A stretch of 32,214 nt of DNA, from assembly GCA_016882485.1 (NCBI GenBank), contig VGPT01000017.1, positions 1 through 32,214 on the forward strand, written 5' to 3'. The position numbers and the translations under genes are program-made. The stretch is from Cyanobacteria bacterium M_surface_10_m1_298. Its GTDB lineage: Bacteria; Cyanobacteriota; Cyanobacteriia; PCC-6307; Cyanobiaceae. Shown here piece after piece: positions 1 to 8,715 of the stretch; position 1 is the stretch's first letter; each line of letters begins with the position of its first letter. The notes under the pieces were generated by a model. It made no database searches, was not told the origin of the DNA, and saw only the letters and a program-made list of their open reading frames with translations.

Positions 1-316
1 TCGCCCGTTGCACCGAAGCCGGCTCGTGCTGCCCATCGCTATCCATCACCAGCACCAGATCACCGGTGGCATCGAGCAGGCCCTCTTTGATCGCACTGGC
101 CAATCCGGAGCGTCCGACCCGCCGAATGAGGCGTAGGCGGGGCTCGCGGTGGGCGATCTGACGCACCAGTTCTGCGGTGCCATCGGCGGAGTCGTCATCC
201 ACCACCAGAATCTCAAGATCCCAGTGATCGCCGAGGGGCAGCAGCTGGGCGAGCAGTGGCTCAATGTTGCCCCGTTCGTTGTAGGTCGGCAGAACGATCG
301 AGACCCGCAAGCCCAT
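1..316 (-). CDS. Family 2 glycosyltransferase, N-terminal part (dolichol/polyprenyl-phosphate mannosyltransferase type)
   Basis: The reading frame starts at the ATG at 316-314 and runs off the left edge, so only about 105 N-terminal residues are visible. The sequence opens with a GT-A nucleotide-sugar-binding strand (VSIVLPTYNE), followed by the VVDDDSADGT loop and the DSDGQH motif that coordinates metal and sugar nucleotide in family 2 glycosyltransferases. The spacing of these motifs is that of polyprenyl-phosphate mannosyl/glucosyl transferases, which charge a membrane lipid carrier with a sugar; the exact sugar cannot be told. A GAGGA Shine-Dalgarno-like sequence lies just upstream. It follows rpoD on the same strand, 87 bp away, with two hairpins in between, so co-transcription is uncertain. 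An overlapping frame starting further upstream is rejected because it lacks these motifs. Confidence 0.85.
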   Translation of the reverse strand, partial: MGLRVSIVLPTYNERGNIEPLLAQLLPLGDHWDLEILVVDDDSADGTAELVRQIAHREPRLRLIRRVGRSGLASAIKEGLLDATGDLVLVMDSDGQHEPASVQRA

Positions 317-333
317 GGCATCCTCATGAGAAA

Positions 334-355
334 GCCGGCGAGAAACCTCGCCGGC
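334..355 (-). terminator. Hairpin downstream of rpoD, candidate weak intrinsic terminator
   Basis: A perfect 9-bp GC-rich stem (GCCGGCGAG paired with CTCGCCGGC) closes a 4-nt loop. Read on the minus strand it is followed by TTTCTC, a poor U-tract. It lies 48 bp past the rpoD stop codon and 17 bp before the glycosyltransferase start. A second 6-bp hairpin (arms 372-377 and 383-388, 5-nt loop) lies closer to rpoD. The pair could terminate rpoD transcription, partially attenuate read-through or protect the rpoD 3' end. The weak U-tract keeps confidence moderate. Confidence 0.5.
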
Positions 356-403
356 GCCTGAACCCTAAGCGGCCGAGCCTGTCTCGGCGTCAGGGGAGAC
401 GAG

Positions 404-1816
<1,413 letters not shown>

Positions 1817-2277
1817 TGCGATCGAAGGAAGGGAGTAAGACGAATGGACGACGACAACACGAACAACGCTGCTTGCCTGGTGATTACACAAGACCGCAGA
1901 GCGGTTTCGTGCCGGGATGGGTGGTCCTCAGACCAAACCGCAAACGCTTGCAAGCGCTAGGGCAACAACGAAAACAGCGATGGACCGGCTCGGGAGGGCC
2001 GAGTGAGACCGGCACAGGAACCGTGCTGGTCAACGGGAAGCTGTATGGATGACCGAAGGCTCGCGGCCGTCGGCACCACTATCAAGAACTGGTCGTAGTG
2101 TCGGAACTGACGGGCAACGCCCGAAGCAAGGTTGTCAGGGGTGTTCGCAGATCGGGCGCGCAGGGTGACTGGCTGTCCTCGGATCTTCCCTCTGGACGGA
2201 ACTTTGCTGGTTCCGACTGCAGCCCTATGGACTGCTCAACAGACTCATCTTAAGAAACTCCTGAGAGCTTTGCAAGA
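1817..2277. other. Noncoding region between divergent rpoD and priA
   Basis: This 461-bp stretch holds no convincing gene. It should carry the divergent rpoD and priA promoters and the rpoD leader. Visible structure includes a 12-bp perfect palindrome CGCTTGCAAGCG at 1945-1956, a short hairpin CGGGC-AAC-GCCCG at 2111-2123, and a stem CGGAAC/GTTCCG at 2197-2202 and 2210-2215. I recognise no tRNA, 6S, tmRNA or RNase P RNA signature. A plus-strand ORF at 1816-2052 has no recognisable protein character. A small RNA or a long regulated 5' leader for rpoD is possible but unproven. Confidence 0.6.
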
Positions 2278-4533
2278 TTGACCAGCTCCAGCCCCGCATC
2301 AGCGCACCCCGCCTGGGTGCAGGTTTGGCTGGAAGCTGGTCCTGAGGGCCAAGTGTTCACCTATGGAAACCCTCAGGGCCTGGAACTCAGCAGTGGCGAC
2401 CTCGTCCAGATCCGGTTGCGAGGGCGCCGGCACATCGGCCTGGTGGTGTCGCTGCTCCACCAATGTCCCAGCGAGCTGGAAGGCAAATCACTCCAGCCGA
2501 TTGAGGCAGTGCACCAACGGGCGGCCATTGATGCCGATTGGGCCGGCCTGATTCACTCGGTCGCCGAGAGCTGCCGCACCACCACCTTTCGCGCCCTCAA
2601 GGCCGCATTACCGCCGGGGTGGCTCGGGCAGCGGGCCAAGTCAGCGCCACAACAGCCCCGGCAGCAGATCTGGCTGGAACTGACACTCCCGGGGCAGGAC
2701 CAGGAGGCCTTGACGGGATCGGCGTCGCAGGCACGCCTGATCGAGGCCCTCAACAGCCAAGGAGGAGCCGGTTGGCTCACCCCAGTGCTGCAAAGCACTG
2801 GGGTGAGCCGATCGGTGGTAGACACCCTGGAGCGCCGCGGTCTGCTCCGCAAGCAGCGGCGCTCAGCACCGGAAGGCGGGTTGCCGGCACCAGGCTTCCT
2901 GCTGGAAGAGCCCAAGGCGCTCACGGCGGATCAAGGGGCAGCCCTCGCCGCCATTGAGCACTCCCCGCGGGGAAGCCAGTTTCTGCTGTGGGGGGTCACC
3001 GGTGCCGGCAAGACGGAGGTTTACCTGCAGGCGGCGGCGCGGGAGCTGCGGGAAGGGCGCTCCGTGCTGATGCTCACGCCGGAGATCGGCCTGATCCCAC
3101 AATTGCTGGATCGCTGCAAAGCCCGGTTCGGATCAGCGGTGGTGGAATACCACTCGGGATGCAGTGATGGGGCACGCATCCGCACCTGGCGCCGCTGCCT
3201 GAACGCTGAAGACCCTGTTGTCGCCGTGGGGACCCGCTCAGCGGTGTTCCTGCCGCTAGCCAACCTGGGCCTGGTGGTTCTGGATGAGGAACACGACCGT
3301 TCCTACAAGCAGGACAGCCCGATGCCCTGCTACCACGCGCGCGATGTAGCCCTACAGCGCGCGCAACGCAGCGGGGCCCAACTGCTGCTCGGCAGCGCAA
3401 CCCCGAGCCTGGAGAGCTGGATCCGCTGCCAGGGTCAACAGCCGACCTGCAGGTTGCTGCGTCTCCCGCAACGCATTGGCACCAGCAGCCTGCCGCCGGT
3501 GCGGGTGGTGGACATGCGCCTGGAGCTCGCGGAGGGGCACCGACGGCTGGTGAGCCGACCGTTGCTGGACCGGCTGCAGTCCCTCAGTGCGAGGGGGGAG
3601 CAGGCGGTGGTGCTGGTGCCGCGCCGGGGCTACAGCAGTTTTCTGAGCTGCAGAAGCTGCGGGGAAGTGGTTCAGTGCCCCTACTGCGATGTGGCCCTGA
3701 CGGTGCATCGTCAACGGGAGCGTTCGTGGCTGCGCTGCCACTGGTGTGACCATCGCGCCGAACTAACCAGTCGGTGTGGACATTGCGGCTCCACCGCTTT
3801 CAAACCCTTCGGAGCCGGTACCCAGCAGGTGCTCGAGCACCTGGAGCAGGAACTGGAGGGAATTCGCCTGCTGCGCTTCGACCGAGACACCACCCGGGGC
3901 CGCGATGGCCATCGGCAGCTGCTGGAACGCTTTGCCAGCGGGGAAGCCGAGGTGCTCGTCGGAACCCAGATGCTGGCCAAGGGGATGGATCTGCCACGGG
4001 TGACACTGGCGGCCGTGCTGGCGGCGGATGGCTTGCTGCACCGCCCGGACCTACGGGCGGCCGAAGAAAGCCTGCAACTCCTGCTGCAGCTTGCTGGGCG
4101 CGCCGGCAGGGGTGACCGGCCGGGGGAGGTCCTGGTGCAGACCTACAGCCCGGAGCATCCCGTGATTCGGCACCTGGTGGATGGGCGCTACGAAGCCTTC
4201 CTGGCCGAGGAACTCCAGCAGCGCCAAGCCGCCAGCCTTGTGCCCTTCAGCCGCGCCTGCCTGCTGCGATTAGCCGGGCCATCGGCCAGCCGGACTGCCA
4301 CAGCTGCCGCCAGCCTGGCGGAATCGATCCGCAGCGATGCCGATGAGCGGGGCTGGCTGATCATTGGGCCTGCACCGGCTCCGGTGGCACGGGTGGCGGG
4401 CAACAGTCGCTGGCAACTGCTGCTCCATGGGCCGGCCGGCAGTGATCTGCCTCTGCCGATGGAAACCCAGCTCAGGCAACATCTCCCCAAAGACGTGAGC
4501 CTGGCGATCGACCCCGATCCATTGGAGCTTTAA
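2278..4533 (+). CDS. priA: Primosomal replication restart helicase PriA
   Basis: PriA recognises abandoned replication forks and reloads the replicative helicase; it is an ATP-dependent 3'-5' DNA helicase of superfamily 2. The 751-residue product has the N-terminal fork-binding domain, a winged helix near 130-190, Walker A GVTGAGKT near 240, the DEEH box near 335, GSATPS near 375, a Cys-rich zinc-binding segment (eight Cys in CxxC pairs) near 457-504, and the helicase C-terminal motifs TQMLAKGMD and QLAGRAGRG near 565-610. Length is normal for the family. The first usable start after the in-frame stop at 2251 is TTG at 2278, preceded by a GAGAG sequence; the next candidate is GTG at about 2317, which would trim the first strand. 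It is divergent from rpoD and convergent with the DUF3153 gene. Confidence 0.95.
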   Translation: MTSSSPASAHPAWVQVWLEAGPEGQVFTYGNPQGLELSSGDLVQIRLRGRRHIGLVVSLLHQCPSELEGKSLQPIEAVHQRAAIDADWAGLIHSVAESCRTTTFRALKAALPPGWLGQRAKSAPQQPRQQIWLELTLPGQDQEALTGSASQARLIEALNSQGGAGWLTPVLQSTGVSRSVVDTLERRGLLRKQRRSAPEGGLPAPGFLLEEPKALTADQGAALAAIEHSPRGSQFLLWGVTGAGKTEVYLQAAARELREGRSVLMLTPEIGLIPQLLDRCKARFGSAVVEYHSGCSDGARIRTWRRCLNAEDPVVAVGTRSAVFLPLANLGLVVLDEEHDRSYKQDSPMPCYHARDVALQRAQRSGAQLLLGSATPSLESWIRCQGQQPTCRLLRLPQRIGTSSLPPVRVVDMRLELAEGHRRLVSRPLLDRLQSLSARGEQAVVLVPRRGYSSFLSCRSCGEVVQCPYCDVALTVHRQRERSWLRCHWCDHRAELTSRCGHCGSTAFKPFGAGTQQVLEHLEQELEGIRLLRFDRDTTRGRDGHRQLLERFASGEAEVLVGTQMLAKGMDLPRVTLAAVLAADGLLHRPDLRAAEESLQLLLQLAGRAGRGDRPGEVLVQTYSPEHPVIRHLVDGRYEAFLAEELQQRQAASLVPFSRACLLRLAGPSASRTATAAASLAESIRSDADERGWLIIGPAPAPVARVAGNSRWQLLLHGPAGSDLPLPMETQLRQHLPKDVSLAIDPDPLEL
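2774..2809. repeat. 16-bp perfect inverted repeat with GCAA loop inside priA
   Basis: The arms 2774-2789 (GGCTCACCCCAGTGCT) and 2794-2809 are exact reverse complements, separated only by GCAA at 2790-2793. In priA mRNA this gives a 16-bp hairpin capped by a GNRA-type tetraloop, extendable outward through wobble pairs. It lies in the N-terminal third of the coding region, just before the helicase core, and codes for a run beginning WLTPVLQ. Such perfection within a gene can arise by template-switch correction of a quasi-palindrome; it could also pause ribosomes or polymerase. Confidence 0.95.
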
Positions 4534-4553
4534 GCAGCCTTGGAGCTTTAAGC
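4522..4553. repeat. Tandem duplication at the convergent priA / DUF3153 gene ends
   Basis: The 14-mer TTGGAGCTTTAAGC occurs at 4522-4535 and again at 4540-4553, an 18-bp period. The first copy contains the priA stop codon (TAA, 4531-4533); the second contains, on the other strand, the stop codon of the DUF3153 gene (4548-4550). The duplication therefore gives each convergent gene its own stop within one repeat copy. Confidence 0.9.
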
Positions 4554-5654
4554 CGGGAGCTGCGGCGGCCCGAAACCGGCAGCCAGACGCAACCGTTGCA
4601 GCGAGGCCACCACGACCAGCAACAGCGCAATGCCCAGCCCCCCCAGGCCAAGGCGATTCCAGCGCCAGCTCTGACATTGCAGCTTGTTCAGAACACCGGG
4701 TTGGAGCGGCCAGACCACCAGGTTGTGTTTCTGCCTGGCGGGGGAGGGTTCGGCACGCTGCACAGCTCGGGCCGTCATCGGTTCCAACCGGAGCGTGAGC
4801 TCCAACCCGGGCAAGGCCGGGACCTGGCTGAGATCCACCGCAATCTCCAGCTGCTGCGTAACCCCGATGAGCCAGTTGCGCTCCCTGAGGATCAGGGTCG
4901 GCTGAGGCAACTCCACCCCAGCCAGACGGGCGGCCTGCTCCAGATTGGAGCGCAGCAGATCCATGGCCCGCTGGGCAGGGAGCACCGGTGAGGTCAAGGT
5001 CAGTCGGCCATGGTCCTGCTGGACCTTCAGCACAGACCCGCGCACCTGACGCGCCCATTGCCTCTGCCAGGGAAGGGGCTGATCGCTGAGGGATTGGCTG
5101 GTCTGAATCAGCTGGATCCGACCGGGCTCCGGAAATCGCAACGTGGTCTGCAGGTCGGCACAGCCCCCGAGCAGGGCCGTCAGGGCCAGAAGGAGCACCA
5201 CCAGCAGTGCAAACCCCAGGGGGGCTTGGGTGGGTCCGGTGGGTGGGGCGGGTGGCTCCGGGGGTTTTTCCCGCCGCCGCCGCTGGCGGGCCATCGCCTT
5301 CAACTCCCCTTCCAGGGGCTGCATCTCGCCGAGACTGGGCAAGGTCATCGACCATTCCCTTGGACGCACCAGGGCAGGCGCGTCGAGAATCTCCTGCAGA
5401 TCCTTGGCCTGAGCCCGCAAGGTGGCGTCACGACAGGTCCTCAAACTGCGGCAGGTGGCCGCCGCGGCCTGGGTATCCCCGCGGCCCAGCTGAGCCGTAG
5501 CCAACAGCAAACGCACCTCTCCACCGAAGGGGGTGGTGACCGAATGGGCCTCCAGCAGAGGTTCCAGGCACTGCTGACAGATGCCGTAGTCGCCCCGTTC
5601 CAGGGCAGCCCGTGCACGCAGCAGAAGGGAGTCCTGCTCAGGTCGAGAAGCCAC
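4548..5654 (-). CDS. DUF3153 membrane/lipoprotein-like protein with N-terminal TPR-like region
   Basis: Function is unknown; DUF3153 proteins are cyanobacterial and predicted to be exposed at a membrane. From the GTG at 5654 the product is 368 residues. Residues 1-90 are helical and TPR-like, about 121-145 are basic and Pro-rich, about 148-165 form a hydrophobic segment ending in a lipobox-like LLGGC (Cys165), about 166-325 are the DUF3153 domain, and about 335-355 form a second membrane helix. A lipobox at residue 165 is odd: ATG at 5294 (Met121) would give a protein beginning MARQRRRREK with a conventional n-region, hydrophobic core and lipobox. Either this is a TPR-lipoprotein fusion anchored by the internal helix, or two translation products exist. 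It begins 8 bp after argB on the same strand. Confidence 0.8.
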   Translation of the reverse strand: MASRPEQDSLLLRARAALERGDYGICQQCLEPLLEAHSVTTPFGGEVRLLLATAQLGRGDTQAAAATCRSLRTCRDATLRAQAKDLQEILDAPALVRPREWSMTLPSLGEMQPLEGELKAMARQRRRREKPPEPPAPPTGPTQAPLGFALLVVLLLALTALLGGCADLQTTLRFPEPGRIQLIQTSQSLSDQPLPWQRQWARQVRGSVLKVQQDHGRLTLTSPVLPAQRAMDLLRSNLEQAARLAGVELPQPTLILRERNWLIGVTQQLEIAVDLSQVPALPGLELTLRLEPMTARAVQRAEPSPARQKHNLVVWPLQPGVLNKLQCQSWRWNRLGLGGLGIALLLVVVASLQRLRLAAGFGPPQLPA

Positions 5655-5662
5655 GCGCTCGC

Positions 5663-6577
5663 TCAGGAGTGGGAGCGTCCCACCACCATGGTGCCGATAC
5701 CGTCATCGGTGAACACCTCCAGCAGCAGCGCGTGAGGGGTACGCCCATCCACGATGTGGGCCGCCGACACGCCCTGGGCAAGGGCTCGGATGCAGCACTC
5801 CGTCTTGGGTGTCATGCCTCCCGCCACCACTCCGCTGGCGATGAGATTGCGGGCCTCCGAGAGGGTCACCGAGCGAATCAGCGACTGCGGATCGTCGCGG
5901 TTCTGCAGGATCCCAGGGGTATCGGTGAGCAGGATCAGCTTCTCGGCCTGGAGCGAGGCGGCCAACTCTCCAGCGACGGTATCGGCGTTGATGTTGTGGG
6001 CCTGGCCCTGAGCATCAGCCGCGACCGACGAAATCACAGGGATGTAGCCGGCATCCAGCAGAGGGAAGAGCACGGAGGGATCCACCGCGGCCACATCACC
6101 CACCAGCCCATTGCTGCCATCGCCGTAGGTGCGCGCCCGCACCAGGCCCCCATCGCTACCGCACAGACCCACGGCCCGGGCCCCGAGGCGATTGAGGCCA
6201 TTCACGATCTGCTTGTTCACCCGCCCCACCAGCACCATCTCCACCACATCCATGGTTTCGGGAGTGGTGACCCTCAGACCATTGCGGAACTGCGGTTCGA
6301 TATTCAGCCGCCCTAGCCAGTCGTTGATCTCAGGGCCGCCACCGTGAACCACCACCGGTTTCACACCGACCGAAGCCAGCAGAACCAAATCGCGATACAC
6401 CGCATCGCGCAGGTTCTCCTGCACCATCGCCGCACCGCCGTACTTGACCACAACCCGGCGCCCGGCAAAGCGCTGGATATAAGGAAGGGCCTCGCTCAGC
6501 ACGGACACCCTGAGGGTGTCGGCATGGTCGGCATCGGCGGAAATGGAGCTCAAGGGTCGTTCGAGCGGGGGAGTCAA
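5663..6577 (-). CDS. argB: Acetylglutamate kinase
   Basis: ArgB phosphorylates N-acetyl-L-glutamate with ATP, the controlled second step of arginine synthesis, in the cytosol. The 304-residue protein shows the amino-acid-kinase fold signatures: [10 protein letters not shown] near 42, [10 protein letters not shown] near 75, the [11 protein letters not shown] substrate/ATP segment near 195, and [10 protein letters not shown] near 218. In cyanobacteria ArgB is the classical target of the PII signalling protein, which relieves arginine feedback inhibition; this is family knowledge, not something read here. The start is TTG at 6577, since no ATG precedes the conserved core. It lies 14 bp downstream of the DUF2854 gene and 8 bp upstream of the DUF3153 gene, suggesting a three-gene operon. 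Confidence 0.95.
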   Translation of the reverse strand: MTPPLERPLSSISADADHADTLRVSVLSEALPYIQRFAGRRVVVKYGGAAMVQENLRDAVYRDLVLLASVGVKPVVVHGGGPEINDWLGRLNIEPQFRNGLRVTTPETMDVVEMVLVGRVNKQIVNGLNRLGARAVGLCGSDGGLVRARTYGDGSNGLVGDVAAVDPSVLFPLLDAGYIPVISSVAADAQGQAHNINADTVAGELAASLQAEKLILLTDTPGILQNRDDPQSLIRSVTLSEARNLIASGVVAGGMTPKTECCIRALAQGVSAAHIVDGRTPHALLLEVFTDDGIGTMVVGRSHS

Positions 6578-6591
6578 GCAGTCGGTTGAAA

Positions 6592-7143
6592 TCAGGCAGA
6601 CGCAGAGCTGGATGGCAAGAGCTGCAGCAACACCTCTCCGCGGGTCGGTTCAGACAACTCGGCGCGCAGGCCTTTGTCAAAGAAACGTCCGAGCCGGTCC
6701 TGTTTCGCGATCCATTGTTGATAGGGAACCCCCTCACAGCGGAAGCGCAGAGACACGCCGTATCGGCCGTCCGCCGCGAGCTCTTCAACACTGAGCAGCT
6801 GAGGAGGGGCATCCTCATCCCAGAGCTTCAAGGTTTCCAACGAGCTCTCCAGATGGGCCTTCTGGCCATAACGCCAGCGGGTCACGTCCTTCACCAGCTT
6901 GCGCAAGGTCTGACTAGCTGGAGCCTGGCGCAGGGCCACCGCCTCCGCTGATGCGGGCAACAGGCTGGCCGGGGGCAGCTCAGACGACTTCAGGGCCAGA
7001 CCGCCCAAAAGGATCGGGATGCCGTAGAAGATCGTGGGCAGGCTGAGGTTTGGGTTGGCGGTGGCATAGCCGACCCAACCGATCACAGACAGAGCCGCAC
7101 CAGCGATGGTGACTAGGCTGCCGGGGGAAGCGATTGCGAGCAT
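6592..7143 (-). CDS. DUF2854 integral membrane protein
   Basis: The function of this family, found in cyanobacteria and plastids, is unknown. The 183-residue product from the ATG at 7143 has two hydrophobic segments at its N-terminus (around [17 protein letters not shown] and [15 protein letters not shown]), then a soluble C-terminal domain ending in an acidic and Ser/Ala-rich tail. The frame is open up to 7194, and that extension happens to read LLLGGC, resembling a lipobox. It lacks the basic residues of a signal peptide and would displace the two-helix start typical of the family, so I use 7143. The start codon overlaps that of the divergent small gene on the plus strand within the sequence CATG. 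It is the first gene of a probable operon with argB. Confidence 0.85.
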   Translation of the reverse strand: MLAIASPGSLVTIAGAALSVIGWVGYATANPNLSLPTIFYGIPILLGGLALKSSELPPASLLPASAEAVALRQAPASQTLRKLVKDVTRWRYGQKAHLESSLETLKLWDEDAPPQLLSVEELAADGRYGVSLRFRCEGVPYQQWIAKQDRLGRFFDKGLRAELSEPTRGEVLLQLLPSSSASA

Positions 7144-7357
7144 GGCGCCATCTTCGGTCAACGGGGAGCAACCGCCCAACAGCAGCGACAACACGATCAG
7201 TACCGAGGCACTGCTGGAGCAGCTGCAGAGCGATCGCCTCTGGTTGCTGCAGCAACTCGATCAGGGGCGTTGGCCAGATCTGCGTCTCGACCTGGCCGCA
7301 CTGGAGAGAGAACTGGGGCAACTGCTGGAGCAGGCCCAGCAGCGTCTGGGGAGCTGA
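7142..7357 (+). CDS. Small leucine-rich, coiled-coil-like conserved-type hypothetical protein
   Basis: I do not recognise a named family. The 71-residue product has a polar N-terminus and then a helical, Leu/Gln/Glu-rich stretch with heptad-like leucine spacing (TEALLEQLQSDRLWLLQQL, then LDLAALERELGQLLEQ), suggesting a coiled coil or a small helical partner protein. A GGGGGAAG sequence upstream supports the ATG at 7142; an in-frame start at 7106 gives a less protein-like extension. It is divergent from the DUF2854 gene, whose ATG overlaps this one in CATG, and convergent with the SSB-like gene 16 bp downstream. Because the strand is otherwise empty here and the composition is gene-like, I consider it probably real. 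Confidence 0.6.
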   Translation: MAPSSVNGEQPPNSSDNTISTEALLEQLQSDRLWLLQQLDQGRWPDLRLDLAALERELGQLLEQAQQRLGS

Positions 7358-7373
7358 ACTCCCCTGCTCCGAA

Positions 7374-7847
7374 TCAGAAGGGAATCTCGTCCTCGCCTTC
7401 CGGTAGATCAGGCACCAAAGGAGCGGTGTTCCAAGTGGGAGGCTGCTGCGTAGCGGCGGGGGCAGCTACTGGGGCTGGCGGGGCGGGATTGCGACTTGGA
7501 GCCTGACGTGCGGGAGCAGGGGCCGACATCGCTGGAGCGGCGGAAGCACCGAGGGGGTGGAGGCGCGAGAGAGTGAACTCCGCTCGTTTTTCTTTAACCC
7601 CGTCCTGACGGGTCACGGTGTTCATGCGCAAACGCCCCTCCACCATCAGGCGCTGGCCCACCTGAACCCGGTTCTGCAGATCCTGCGCAAGACTTCCCCA
7701 ACCGACAACCTTCAGCTGGCCCGGAGGATCATCGGGGCGAAGACCATCGAACTGCACAGCCATCTCCGCCACCGGAGTTTGGTTGTCCTGGGTGTAACGC
7801 ACCTGGGGCGCCTCCAGCACTTCAACCTCCAGCAAGCAATGGTTCAC
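7374..7847 (-). CDS. Single-stranded DNA-binding protein family (OB-fold) protein
   Basis: The protein is of the SSB type: it should coat single-stranded DNA during replication and repair and recruit partners through its tail. An OB-fold spans about residues 1-100, with the segment VRYTQDNQTPVAEM recognisable from cyanobacterial SSB-like proteins. A Pro/Ala-rich linker follows, and the chain ends in the acidic tip EDEIPF, equivalent to the DDDIPF-type partner-docking tail of bacterial SSB. I place the start at GTG 7847 (product beginning MNHCLLEVEVLEAP, 157 residues) because the OB-fold begins there. ATG at 7919 is in frame and would add 24 residues of Pro/Gly-rich sequence; neither has a strong Shine-Dalgarno. 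Cyanobacteria often carry more than one SSB-like gene, so I give no symbol. Confidence 0.82.
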   Translation of the reverse strand: MNHCLLEVEVLEAPQVRYTQDNQTPVAEMAVQFDGLRPDDPPGQLKVVGWGSLAQDLQNRVQVGQRLMVEGRLRMNTVTRQDGVKEKRAEFTLSRLHPLGASAAPAMSAPAPARQAPSRNPAPPAPVAAPAATQQPPTWNTAPLVPDLPEGEDEIPF

Positions 7848-7917
7848 AGGACAGGGAATCGGCAGGGGGCCACATCCTGATGCAAGGGCTGGAATTTCAC
7901 CAGGGGGGTCCTCCGCC

Positions 7918-8715
7918 ATGAGCGACCTGATCTGGGTGGTGTCTGGAACCGGGGAAGGCCCACCCCTGGCGCGCGAGCTGTTGCGTCGGGGCTGGAGGAT
8001 CCATGTGAGTGTGGTCACGGCCGAGGCCGCGCGGGCCTACGAAGTGCATCCCCACTGCAGTGTTCAAACCGGTGCCCTGAGCCACGATGGGGCTGTGGAT
8101 GGGTTGCTGGACACGCTTCAGCCCCACTGGGTGCTCGACTGCACCCATCCCTTTGCCACGGAGATCAGCGCTCGGTTGCAGCGGGTGTGCGGCAGGCGAG
8201 CGCAGAACCTGCTCAGCTTGGAACGCTCCTCGCTGCCGAATGACGCCAGAGCGGATCACTCCAGAACGGATCACCCCCTCAGCAGGATCGCGTCACTGGC
8301 GGAGCTCAGCAGCGTTCCCCTGAGCAAGGACAGGTTGCTGCTCGCCATTGGCTCCCGGCATCTCGCAGCGGCCCTCCAGGTGAGCCCGGCCCGCGAGAAC
8401 TTCGCTCGGATCTTGGATCGACCCGAGAGCCTCCAGCAAGCGCTCGCCTCGGGGCTGCGCCCAGAGCGCATCGCCTGCGTGCGGCCAGGGCATCTTCCGG
8501 AAGGAGGGCTTGAAACAGCGCTGTGCCAGTTGTGGGGAATCACTGCGGTGCTCTGCCGGCAATCCGGTGGAATCGTGGAGCAGATCTGGCGTGAGCTGGC
8601 CAGGCGCGAGGGATTGCATCTGGTTCTGATCAGCCCTCCCAACGCACCAGGGGATCAGGCCTTGCCGCTGCCTGAGCTGTTGGAGAAGCTGGGACATCCA
8701 GACGATCCGGCATGA
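7918..8715 (+). CDS. cobK: Precorrin-6A / cobalt-precorrin-6A reductase
   Basis: This enzyme reduces the macrocycle of (cobalt-)precorrin-6A with NADPH during corrin ring formation for the B12-type cofactor (also called cbiJ). The 265-residue protein starts with a Rossmann-like glycine segment (VVSGTGEGPPLAREL), has the family hallmark DCTHPFA (usually DATHPFA) near residue 74, and a C-terminal segment with CRQSGG near 217 followed by LVLISPP. ATG at 7918 is preceded by a G-rich stretch. Its stop codon overlaps the cutA start as ATGA, implying translational coupling. A 15-bp imperfect tandem repeat lies in a probably nonconserved loop at 8246-8275. Whether the aerobic or anaerobic route is used cannot be told from this gene alone. 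Confidence 0.9.
   Translation: MSDLIWVVSGTGEGPPLARELLRRGWRIHVSVVTAEAARAYEVHPHCSVQTGALSHDGAVDGLLDTLQPHWVLDCTHPFATEISARLQRVCGRRAQNLLSLERSSLPNDARADHSRTDHPLSRIASLAELSSVPLSKDRLLLAIGSRHLAAALQVSPARENFARILDRPESLQQALASGLRPERIACVRPGHLPEGGLETALCQLWGITAVLCRQSGGIVEQIWRELARREGLHLVLISPPNAPGDQALPLPELLEKLGHPDDPA
8246..8275. repeat. 15-bp imperfect tandem repeat within cobK
   Basis: CCAGAGCGGATCACT (8246-8260) is followed directly by CCAGAACGGATCACC (8261-8275), differing at two positions. The unit is five codons, so the frame is kept and the protein gains a short repeated ADHSRTDH-like loop. Replication slippage in a tolerant loop is the simplest origin. Confidence 0.85.

Noticed and set aside
4270-5355. Minus-strand ORF of 361 codons spanning the priA end and the DUF3153 gene
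   Set aside because: It is Gly/Ala/Pro/Arg-rich shadow sequence crossing two real genes; both are better supported by family motifs.
7141-7194. Lipobox-like LLLGGC at the start of an extended DUF2854 frame
   Set aside because: The extension lacks basic residues before the hydrophobic run and would precede the two-helix N-terminus normal for the family; chance resemblance.
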